64,000 nucleotides of DNA from Corallium rubrum (lineage: Eukaryota > Cnidaria > Anthozoa > Scleralcyonacea > Coralliidae), in NCBI GenBank assembly GCA_964035015.1, contig OZ036015.1:4767826-4831825 (forward strand), written 5' to 3'. Shown piece after piece: positions 54,811-64,000 of this stretch. The translations under genes were made by a program, and so were the position numbers. The notes under the pieces were generated by a model that searched no databases, was not told where the DNA came from, and saw nothing but the letters and a program-made list of their open reading frames with translations. Numbering within the stretch: position 1 is the stretch's first letter; every line of letters starts with the position of its first letter.

Positions 54811-55195
54811 ACTACCGAAGGAAACTGGAGTAAACTAAACTAACTTTATTTATACTGGATAACTTTATCACTCATATCTCAACTGTTCTCTCTAGAGGTC
54901 CAGTAAGGACCATCATTGATTGATCCAGTGTTTATTAATACTACAGGAGGAAACGGGAGTAAACTAAACTAACTTTATTTATACTGGATAACTCTATTAG
55001 CCATATATCCAAACTGTTCTCTCTAGAAGTCCAGTAAGGACCATCATTCGTTGATCCAGTGTTACTACAGAAGAAAACCAGAGTAAACTAAACTAACTTT
55101 ATTTATACTGGATAACTCTATCAGTCATATCTAACTGTTCTTCCTAAATGTCCAGTAAGGACCATCCCTCATTGATCCAGTGTTCGCAAACTTAT

Positions 55196-56469
55196 TGCTG
55201 GCCCCACAGGGCCAAAACCCGAGGAGGCATATATTGAGGTCCCCGCGTATGTAACAGATTTGGTAATATGATACTACAGATTTGGTTTGTAATGAGAAAA
55301 AGTCTCGATTTGTTCAGTGTAAGCCCGCAATGTGCTTTGGGGTAATAATCGCAAATAGTATCGGGAATTAATTAAGTTCAACGTTTGGTGGTCGAAAGTT
55401 GAGGGATACGATTTTAAAACACAATCTATAAACGATATCTGAAGTCAGAAAACGTTAAAGGTCAAACAGTAGCATGGGATTGAAAGACTATCAAATCGCA
55501 GTTCACTCTGAGATAACTAACCACAGATCAAAACAAAGCTGATCGAGTAAAGATTACAACACTCAGCTTTACCGACATCTGCATATTTTACGAATTGCCT
55601 GGCTATGGCAGATCTAAAGATCGCATAACCAAGTACTGATCAGGTATAGGTGCATATCCATAGATCCTACCACAGTACCCCGAGTAACAAGATTAGTTCA
55701 CAGCTCCAGGGGTGAATACAGGGGGGTGACTGGGTGACTAGTCACCCCCTTCCCTGTCCCAACCAATGCAGGATTATACAGCGATACACTAGCAGCTGTT
55801 CATACAAATCACAACAGTCACTCGTGTGTAAAACGTGCATAAATTATATTGTATAACAATGCTTATTGATACAGGCCGTGGCTATGGCCTCTCCTTTGCA
55901 ATAAGATTGGACATCATGATAAGCTAATATCTTGTAAATTTGAAACCGTAAATTGGCGCATCTTACAATTAAACAATTTCCAGTAACTTACTGAATACAA
56001 TGTGTATATAATATCTAGTAGTTTATTGGGTACAACGTGCGGATCGGGTGCGGAAATCGCATAGAAAATCGGCCACTTTCATGGGGCAGTTCGCAGTCCA
56101 CGTGCGTGCTGGCTCAAGTGAGTTCTGAGGACATTTGAAACTGATGAAATTGAGAAGGGTATTTGGGTTCGTACATCGCGAAAATTCCACGAGTTGTCAA
56201 CAAACCGTATTCTATGGCAAGCCCAACCTTCGTGCTATGCGCTCGTGGAAGAATTATGGTCGAGCGACGATTTTGAGCGGAGATGTTTGACTTGCAGCTA
56301 AAACAGGTCAGCCTGGATTAGGTCCCCGTCGACCGCCGCAATTTCCGATCGTGACGAGAGGCTCTGCAATAATCCGTTCACGCCATCACAGGATTCTTGT
56401 TATCCGGAAGAAGAGTTATATAGAGTTCACTGTGTTCATCAGCCAATGAAATATCGATGTGAAACGGAT
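55196..56469. other. No gene or element recognised
   Basis: Mixed sequence without supported ORFs. A short inverted repeat GGGTGACTGGGTGACTAGTC lies near 55725. Confidence 0.4.
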
Positions 56470-56473
56470 TATC

Positions 56474-57385
56474 CCAGAGTCTCTCGTTTCCCGGGTGCTG
56501 CCTCCTCCGCAGGCTCCCGTTTCATCATGGACAGGTCACACTTTTGAGAGGGCCTGCCAGATCCTGTAAACAAAATGGTGACTGATCCCATTATGCACAG
56601 CGAGAGTGCGAGACCATGCCCTAGAGGCGATAGTTTTGAGAGGGCCTGCATGCAAATTTTTTCCGGCCGCTGTTCGACAAACGTACGTCCAAGTTCTTTT
56701 AACACTGTGACCCACCAGGAAATTCGGTCTAAACTTTGTTACAGATCATGACAATGAAGAAACCAATATGTTTTAGAATTACCGACCTTCTGCCAACAAT
56801 ATTCTTAGCGACAAAAAGGAATTGAAGGGAAAAATATCTGCCGAACAAGAGCAAATTCGTACGGTCAGGAAAGTACAGGTTTTTCTTATTGGTTTTTTTT
56901 TGTTTATTTAGCTATCGAAGACTGTCAACTGACCAAGAGTTCCTGAAATTTAATTTTGTTAAATTGTAGGGTATAGTGTAGCGTAATTCAAGTTTCAGTT
57001 GTTTTGTAAACGGAAAAAGTAAAAATCCAAGAGTCTCTGGGTAGACTAAAGTGCATTTTCGTTGATTATTCCGGCCGAAAAAAGCAATTACTGTTGAACT
57101 TTGTCAACACAAAGTTCAACAGTAATTGCTTTTTTCAACAATTTCTTCATTTTAAAGTTAGGATTCGTATGTCACAAGTGATATATGTCACAAGGGATAT
57201 AGCCATGGCTATTATTTACAATGGTAGTTTATTATGCAAATTTATTCCGTGCCAAGTTTTGCCAAATTTTTTACAGGGTCTTGCAGGCCCTAAATTCGGC
57301 GTGTGTGACCTGTCCATGATGCAACGAGGGCCTGCGGACGAGGCAGTCCCGGGTGGGGATCGTGGGCTCTGGGAACGAGATTGGT
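56474..57385. mobile_element. Mutator-like element with CTCGTTCCCAGAGCCC-type ends
   Basis: Inverted arms of about 110 bp share CATCATGGACAGGTCACAC, and the right end is the CAATCTCGTTCCCAGAGCCC family seen at 25822. Inside is a near-perfect palindrome (57077-57132, GCAATTACTGTTGAACTTTG). No clear target duplication. Confidence 0.65.
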
Positions 57386-57418
57386 GTAAACTATTTCTAG
57401 TTCAATCTAATTCACAAG

Positions 57419-58191
57419 CATTCTCGTCCCCAGAGCCTCTCCCGTGCTGGCGAGCGGAAAAGGCTCTTGGAGATCCCAAAACCGGAACACCAAGATTCTT
57501 TGGTGTTCTTTCTAAAGCGCATGCGTTTAAGCTCGCGGTTTGGGAGTTGGACACGAGATCCTCGACAGTTGTTTGGAATATAATCTTCCTTTCGTTTTCG
57601 ATTCTGTCTCGTATTGACTCGTTTGACTTTGGAACAATTCTGATTGTGGTAGATTCCGTTCGAAGAAAGTCCTTGTCGAGTGTGGATCATCGCCGCGTTT
57701 ACTCGATGGGGCAAAATACATTAAAATTTACGAGTTCGCTTCAGAGCTTGGCAATAGAGCCGTGTCGGAATTTCTTCGTATTTACGGCCTCTTTTAGTGA
57801 ACGTAGTTCTCTTTAATTTGTTGCACCGTTCGTTTATATTTGACTTGTATATTTGACTTGTATATTTACTTCTAACAGCCTGCAGTGTGCTGTCTATCGT
57901 CTATCTGTTTCAAATTGCTGTCTGTTTTCTGTGTTTGATTTAATTATATAAGGGGAAACGGATTGATTGCTTTGAAAAACGTTCGATTAAATTGTTCGGA
58001 TTAGAACTATATTAGAATTGTGCTTCGTTGTCAGTTTTCGTGTCTCAAATACTGTTTATTTATAAACATTCACTAAGCTCCGTTATATATAGGCCTTTGA
58101 ATTTGAACAACCAATCAGATCGCGATGATTATGGATTCCCCCAGAGCCTTTTCCGCACGCCAGCACGGGAGAGGCTCTGGGGACGAAAATG
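57419..58191. mobile_element. Mutator-like element, 773 bp
   Basis: Ends CATTCTCGTCCCCAGAGCCT and inverted CATTTTCGTCCCCAGAGCCT; 9-bp flanks ATTCACAAG and ATTCATAAG match at 8 of 9. An ORF crossing its left end is not supported as a gene. Confidence 0.75.
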
Positions 58192-58470
58192 ATTCATAAG
58201 ATGAAAACAAAGGAACTTCAGTACCGAGACGGTGAACTGGAAACCTGGTCTAAATTAGAATAGGATTTTGCCAACTTTCAAACTGATTTTTTTCATAAAA
58301 TACTGATTTGTTTGGGAAGCTAGATCAAACACTCGAAAGAGTTTATCCAGTCACCTCGAAATTGGTTGAAAAACGAGGCCGTACAAAAAACTCGGACTAC
58401 GGCCACGTTTTTCAACGACTTCTCGCTGACTGGATATCGGATGAAACACTCTTCCTCGTGTTGGATCTAT

Positions 58471-59345
58471 GAAGGCTTGTTTCCACTCGGGAAAATCTTC
58501 CGCAGGATAGAGGGTCAGGGTCCCCTATACCCATTCACAAACTGCATTCACGTAAAAATATTAAGTCTTTTCACGAGTCACGAAAAATCGCAAAAACTCT
58601 GTCACGTTCACACAAAAATCGAGGCAATCACGATCAACGTAAAAATACAAAAGCAATTCACGGATTAATATTTCGCATCATCTGACTGATTAATAATATT
58701 TCGCATTCTCGAAGTCTTTCTCTTCAATCTCAGAAGGATGCAGCACGTTTGAAAGATTTCTTTCTGTCCTTGCAGTCCATTGTAAAGGTCTGTAAATCAC
58801 TGCGACCATGCAAAATTGCGCCTGGCGTCGCTTTTTATTGTCTTTGTCTCAACACTCTGAAGCCTGAAGGTCTCCACTTGACGAGTACAATCGTCTGGAG
58901 TTAGTCAGAGTAAAATAGTCAAAATAATCTGTAAGTACCGGTGTTCAACTGTTCGAAGACAGACAAGACAAACAACAGAAATTACATAAATCCTAAAAAA
59001 ACTGTTCACGCAAAACAGACGATTCACGAATCACGTTTAATTCGAGCCTTCATTCACGGGTCACGATTAAATCAAAAGTTACTTTCACGTGCACGTAAAA
59101 ATATTTGAAACCTTACGATCACGAATCACGGACTAAAAAAACTCCTCGATCACGTTTCACGGGTAAGTAAAATAACCCCATCACGCTTCACGCGAAAAGT
59201 ATAGGAGACCCTCAGGATAGGAACGGACAGGAAAGTTTCCTTTGTGTTAAAGTCATTAGTTCCGACTAAGAGCTTACACGACAAAGAAAACTTTCCTGTC
59301 CGTTCCTGTCCTGAGGAAGATTTTCCTGAGTGGAAACTTATAGCC
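58471..59345. mobile_element. Hairpin MITE split by a later insertion
   Basis: Outer arms GTTTCCACTCGGGAAAATCT and inverse (59316-59341), plus GGAACGGACAGGAAAGTTT and inverse at 59220-59312. The element at 58511-59212 sits inside its left arm. Confidence 0.7.
58511..59212. mobile_element. Nested element rich in TTCACG words
   Basis: Ends AGGGTCAGGGTCCCCTATAC and inverted AGGGTCTCCTATACTTTTCG; exact 8-bp duplication CAGGATAG at 58503-58510 and 59213-59220. The interior repeats TTCACG/AATCACG on many positions in both directions. Confidence 0.8.
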
Positions 59346-59659
59346 TTGACTTACTACAATTAACAGACGCGAACGTTAAAACGTAAGAAAGGAGAAAATA
59401 AGAGCAAGAAATTAAATATACTAAACATTACCGATGTGTTTGACAACTGATTTCTACAAATGAGAACATAAATGCCAAGAATTACTGTCTAAAAGAAAAG
59501 AAAAAAGATTCAGAACCTAAAAAAACCCTTTGGAACTTATAAAAATGAAAATATTTGAAAAATTATGAAAGTATTTGGAACTTATCACAAATTAGTGACG
59601 TATGACCTCGAGTTGATTAACGTATCCGCATGTGATGTATCACATGTGAAAAAGTAGGG

Positions 59660-60245
59660 TGTTTTGTCTGAGGTACAGTAGTGTTTTGGATAGAGTAACG
59701 TGAAAAGATGGTAAACTGCTGAGATTAGTTTTAAAAACTAAATATAATGACGTTTCAAGCAGAGGCCTTCATTAGAGTAAAAAGTAGAGTGCTGTGTAGG
59801 CAGTGTTTTAGATAGAGCAAAGTGAAAAGATGGTAAACTGCTGAGATTAGTTTTAATAATGAAATACTGACGTTTCAAGGAGAGCTCTTCATCAGAGTAA
59901 AAACTAGAGTGTTGTGTAGGCAGTGTTTTAGATAGAGCAAAGTGAAAAGATGGTAAAGTGCTGAGAATAGTTTTAATAACGAAATACTGACGTTTCAAGC
60001 AGAGCTCTTCATCAGAGTAAAAAGTAGAGTGTTGTGTAGGCAGTGTTTTAGATAGAGCAAAGTGAAAAAATGGTAAACTGCTGAGAATAGTTTTAATAAC
60101 GAAATACTGACGTTTCAAGCAGAGCTCTTCATCAGAGTAAAAACTAGAGTGTTGTGTAGGCAGTGTTTCAGATAGAGCAAAGTGAAAAGATGGTAAACTG
60201 CTGAGAATAGTTTTAATAACGAAATACTGACGTTTCGAACGAAGC
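59660..60245. repeat. 120-bp tandem repeat, about five units
   Basis: The unit includes AATACTGACGTTTCAAGCAG, AGAGCTCTTCATCAGAGTAA and GATAGAGCAAAGTGAAAAG. A further 1.3 units lie at 60747-60910, separated by the element below. The 172-codon minus ORF across it is a repeat artefact. Confidence 0.9.
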
Positions 60246-60397
60246 TCTTTAACCACATTCTACTCTGATGAAAACTCTGCGCGAAACTTCAGTATTTTTT
60301 CTTCTAAATTTGAACTATTACGGGATGACTTGTTTTCTTTTTAAACATCTCTAATAGTAACTCGCTGGCGGAGATATATGCAGTCTCTGAGCGCCTG

Positions 60398-60746
60398 TTT
60401 ATATGGAGCCGAGTTACCCGCCATGTATAGAAATGCAATGCTATCCCGGCAGAGTGTTTATATGAGACAGGCGAGTCACTCGACTAGCCGAGATCCCGGC
60501 AAAACAGCCGAGATCTCGGCATGCCGGGATGAAAATATTCCCGATATAAACACTCTCTTGCCAGGTAACTCGGCTAGCCGAGTTGAATTCGTCACAACAG
60601 CGCACGCGCCACTTTTGAAGACAATCGCAAACTACTCATGGAATGTGAAACCATTATAATGTGTGGGCGGCTTTGCCGAGTAACTCGTCTCATATAAACA
60701 CTCATTCTTTTTTCAACTCGCCTAGCCGGGTAACTCCGCTCCATAT
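60398..60746. mobile_element. MITE with TATATGGAGC ends inside the 120-bp array
   Basis: Arms TTTATATGGAGCCGAGTTAC and, inverted, TATATGGAGCGGAGTTACCC; many GAGTTACCCGG/CTAGCCGAG words between. Target duplication not resolved. Confidence 0.6.
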
Positions 60747-61082
60747 AATAACGAAATACTGACGTTTCAAGCAGAGCCCTTCATCAGAATAAAAAGTAGA
60801 GTGTTGTGTAGGTAGTGGTTTAGATAGAGCAAAGTGAAAAGATGGTAAACTGCTGAGAATAGTTTTAATAACGAAATACTGACATAACAACAAGAGTCCT
60901 TCGTCAGTCATACTGCATGTTTATAGTCTTAGGGGATCAGTGTTTATATGGTGAGGGTCAGTTTTCCTAGACGAGATTTGGGGTAGCCAGTAGCGAGATC
61001 TCGGGCAAGGAGAGCTAGCCATACCAAGAAGGCCCTCCTCCGTATAGACACCCCCTAAGAGTATGCGTTGAGAATATCTTAC

Positions 61083-61250
61083 CGGCAATCCCAGCCAATA
61101 TTGTCCATGATCTTGACTATATTCTACATCTTTATCCACATCTGCCATGTCAAGCATAAACAGTAAAGCCGTTAACATAGAGCCAAATAATATATACCCC
61201 AGACCAACTGCAACCAAACTGCAAGAACACTGAACTGGTATTGAATTCAT
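61083..61250 (-). CDS. Possible first coding exon of a small membrane protein
   Basis: ATG at 61250 opens 56 codons ending at a good splice donor (TGCCG/GTAAGATAT). The peptide begins MNSIPVQCSCSLVAVGLGYI and has a hydrophobic helix (VGLGYILFGSMLTALLFML), then an acidic stretch. With the exons at 50697 and 49608 it could form one minus-strand gene with introns full of repeats. Family not recognised. Confidence 0.45.
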
Positions 61251-62829
61251 AGCTAAACTTGTTTGTAAAATGTAAAGTAAAGTTTGCGGGGATAACGATT
61301 CAAGTTGATTTTAGACTGCAGATAATTATGTTGTTGTGCGATGTTAAAGAATGTGTAGACCACAACAGGTACCGTGTTTGGATTGAATAATTAATTATTC
61401 GTAAATGCTAAGAAGGCGTCTTGTTTACAACAAGACCTAGGTACGTTTCAAAAAATCTACAACCTGTATTGCCTTGTGAATAAAAAGCGAAAGAATTATG
61501 TAAATCATAAATAAATAATCATATTTAATCGGTAATTTCCCGAAAAGTTATGTTATGGCAGCATACTAATCAATCTCGTTCCCAGATCCTTCTCACGCGG
61601 GCGAAAACGCAATTTTCGCCCCAGTCAACACCGCTCATGCCCATGCGCGACGTCCGAGCTTGTCCCAGGCTCGTCCTCAGAAAAAGAGCGGGAAAACACT
61701 GAAATATTTGGAATATTTGGACTAGTCCAAGAGTCCGCCACAAAAGTTAAAATTATAAGTATAATACCAAAAAGATAAGGTAACTTGTGCATGGCTTCTT
61801 TGTTAATATTGTAACATAGTCTGAATTTACCCCTTCGTAATTTTCTTTACCCTTTTTTTAAAACACAAATGAATAGTTGAGTCTTACTTAGTCTTCACTG
61901 TCTGGATGTTGTCGCCACGGCTAGTTCCCACTTCTCTTGCAGTGTTTATTCTAGCGAATTCACGCATGCGCAAACGTTTGGAATCGGTGTTGCCCCAGTC
62001 TATGCCCCAGTCTCCTCGGGCCCACTACTTCTCCATTCCAGGGCGCCTCCCCCCGGTCAGCTCGGTTTCTGGTCCATAACACAAAGTTGGCGTTTATTGT
62101 AAAAATTTCGAAGCCCATCAGGGAAAACGGGGGACGAGTCGAAATTAAACTCGCTTGCGTTTGTATACTCATCAGTCCAACTTCTCCCCAATTTATTCAA
62201 ATTGGTCTCTTCCTCAAATTGACCCCCCCTCTCCCCCCCCCTGGTGCCCGTTCATGTAACATTTACGTTCATCACGGATGTGGGTGGGGTTAGGGGGGGT
62301 GTTGTTAAAACGGTCTGTATACAAGAAGCAATTTATACCATCAGTAAGATTTCTAATCGCATTCTAATTTTGGTTGCTTGTATTTTCAAGTTTCCTGCCT
62401 GTAGTATTTTGATCCAGGTCGAATTTCGGTGAGTACCCAGTCTTTTATAGTATAAGTATCTTTTAATATTTCTATTAGCCATTTAATAATATTGGTCGAA
62501 GCATTCTTGTCTTTCGGAATGTTCGATATCTCTTTCATCACTTATTTTGTAGCATTCACTAACCTATTTTTCCCGATGGTTCAATACTTTACTTGTATGT
62601 TAATATAGTACATTGGAAATGTTTTGTTAGTTCTTGCTGTGTGTTTGTTTAATCTCTGTTACCAATAATATTCAATTATTATTAGGAAACCAAACATTTG
62701 TGCTGCCATTCAAATTTACTTTCAGTGATCACTGATGATGATTATTTTCAAATGATTACTGATGATGATTATATATATCAAAATTTACTTTGAACCTTTG
62801 TAACAATCATATATCAAAAGTTCAACAAA
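61251..62829. other. Non-coding, weak repeat traces
   Basis: CAATCTCGTTCCCAGATCC at 61571 looks like one end of the Mutator-like family. C/G runs occur near 62220. No supported gene. Confidence 0.4.
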
Positions 62830-63020
62830 CTTCTACGTGTTCTGATATCAGATAAAACACAACTTTCAAACGATATAGCCTTTCAAATGAATCAGTATTT
62901 CAACAAAAATTTGAGATAAAACTTGGCTTCAATTTATGTGGGTGATTGATCACATATCAAACCTTGGTCTCAGTGATGATTTTCCCATATGTGTTTGGTT
63001 CACAAATTATTATATATATG
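62830..63020. repeat. Dispersed repeat shared with 22390-22540
   Basis: GTTCTGATATCAGATAAAAC and TTGATCACATATCAAACC occur in both places in the same order, with flanking TATATA sequence. Confidence 0.7.
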
Positions 63021-63256
63021 TGTGTGTGTGTGTTGTTGAGCACTCTGTGAAGTTGCTGTACCCTTGTGGCAGTTTGCTCACTCTGGCCCTATGCTCTCTA
63101 CATATGCATCCCATTTATACAGTATTATCCCCCAAGCAGTAAAATAATTGTCACTGGCAATTGCTTGCGTATATATAAGTGGTGTTCTCACATCTAGATT
63201 GTTCCAAGCTACACTGATGAGCTGTATAGCACAGCAAAACATGCGTCTGTAGATTG

Positions 63257-63259
<3 letters not shown>

Positions 63260-63313
<54 letters not shown>
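63260..63313. repeat. (AT)n microsatellite
   Basis: About 26 AT units directly before the LINE fragment. Confidence 0.97.
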
Positions 63314-63317
<4 letters not shown>

Positions 63318-63900
63318 CTTATTGGATTCATCAAAATAGAGCTGCTCGATTTATCACAAATATGAACAATGACATACATCATTCTGTTGCTTTACATGCC
63401 TTGGGCTGGGAGCCACTTAAGATGGTGAGAAAAAGGGCAAAAGCAAAAATGATGTACAGTATAAACTATTAAATGAAGTGGGTCCTGAGTCACTTACTAA
63501 TCTTTTTTCTTATAAAAGTGCGGTGACAAACTATAAACTTTAGGACATTTCAAGTAGTCTTTGTTTACCACAACTGCGTACTAATAATATGAAAAATAGT
63601 TTCATGTACAATGGTGCTCACCCATGAAACTCTATTCCAAATGAAATTAGGGAGAGCAAATCCCTTTCATGTTTTCAAAAGAAAATTGCTACTCACATTT
63701 TTAGTAACGACATATAAACAAAAGACCCTGTAAATAGATTACTTACTCATAAATTATGTTATATACTTATTTGACACTATATCTCATATTTTGTAAATAG
63801 CTTTAAATATTATACTTCTGTACTTCTTTTTTACATGCCCCTTGTGGAAATCAGCTTTGGTTGATGGGGTTAGCATGGTTAAATAAAAGTTCTATCTATC
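63314..63900 (+). mobile_element. LINE 3' fragment, 5' truncated
   Basis: The first frame reads HQNRAARFITNMNND and LGWEPLKMVRKRAKAKMMY, the typical C-terminal part of CR1/L2-like reverse transcriptases. Later pieces in other frames (FKRKLL and similar) follow after stops and shifts. The 3' end is AAATAAAAGTTCTATCTATC. Confidence 0.75.
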
Positions 63901-64000
63901 TACCTTCGATCTATATCTAAGCCTGATATGGCAAAATATTTAAGTCAGAAATTCAATATTGGGTGAGACCGAAGGTCAAGCCTAATATTAAAATTCAAGA

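Larger units (their letters stand above)
52310..55195 (-). repeat. Tandem array of about five SINE tail copies
   Basis: A unit of about 120 bp (CTTTATTTATACTGGATAAC, CTGTTCTCTCTAGAGGTCCA, TTGATCCAGTG) is the inverse of the SINE at 22600. Copies begin near 52310, 54095, 54835, 54960 and 55083. Two transposons (52402-54079 and 54203-54810) split the array. Confidence 0.85.

Noticed and set aside
57094..57816. 240-codon ORF as a gene
   Set aside because: It crosses the boundary of two Mutator-like elements and has no recognisable domain.
59738..60256. 172-codon ORF as a repeat protein
   Set aside because: It follows a 120-bp (3-divisible) tandem DNA repeat that is also present as a fragment after an insertion, and no start or domain features are seen.

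Overview
The window reads as animal nuclear DNA that is almost entirely made of mobile elements. Polintons, ISL2EU, BEL/Pao, hAT-like, Mutator-like, SINE and CR1/L2-like LINE remnants occur together, genes have splice signals, and very long pure microsatellites are present. I infer an invertebrate, most likely a cnidarian (perhaps an anthozoan), with low to moderate confidence; no marker gene here fixes the species. No bacterial operon, CRISPR array or rRNA was seen.

Positions 1-14486 hold most of a Polinton (Maverick), a virus-like DNA transposon. It carries protein-primed DNA polymerase B (cut by the window edge and frameshifted), a chromodomain integrase, a penton-like minor capsid protein, a basic core-like protein, a double-jelly-roll major capsid protein, an adenain-like protease, an A32-like packaging ATPase, a triple GRF-type zinc-finger protein, a possible Bcl-2-like protein and several unrecognised small proteins. 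It ends in an inverted terminal repeat whose last bases are CTACT. Two other transposons have landed in it: one between the integrase and penton genes (4866-6716), and a hAT-like element inside the capsid gene (8923-10309, exact 8-bp duplication). The polymerase and capsid genes are broken, so this copy looks dead.

Positions 14487-37970 are a pile of nested elements. Under them lie three direct copies of one unknown repeat unit (about 15.9-21.7, 23.8-31.3 and 31.3-37.6 kb), each opened by different transposons. The best preserved is a 4007-bp ISL2EU element (26321-30327) with 147-bp terminal repeats, a THAP/DDE transposase gene with two frameshifts, and an intact SWIM/YqaJ-type nuclease gene.

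Positions 37987-45250 hold a BEL/Pao retrotransposon (38111-44169, two LTRs about 98% alike) that landed in a pentanucleotide array, followed by a decayed LINE 3' end.

Positions 45827-48229 are a compact 2403-bp element with a 6-bp target duplication (AACAAC). Its ends and core promoter match the Polinton terminal repeat, but it encodes only its own small proteins: a Polinton satellite or non-autonomous derivative.

Positions 48230-64000 contain (TTCG)n, a 66-bp minisatellite, 1.13 kb of pure (AAAC)n, a tandem array of SINE tails invaded by two transposons, a tRNA-like Pol III unit inside a hairpin element, several Mutator-like elements, a 120-bp tandem repeat and a LINE fragment. Three minus-strand pieces with splice signals (61083-61250, 50697-50839, 49608-49733) are the only candidate for a host gene, a small membrane protein.
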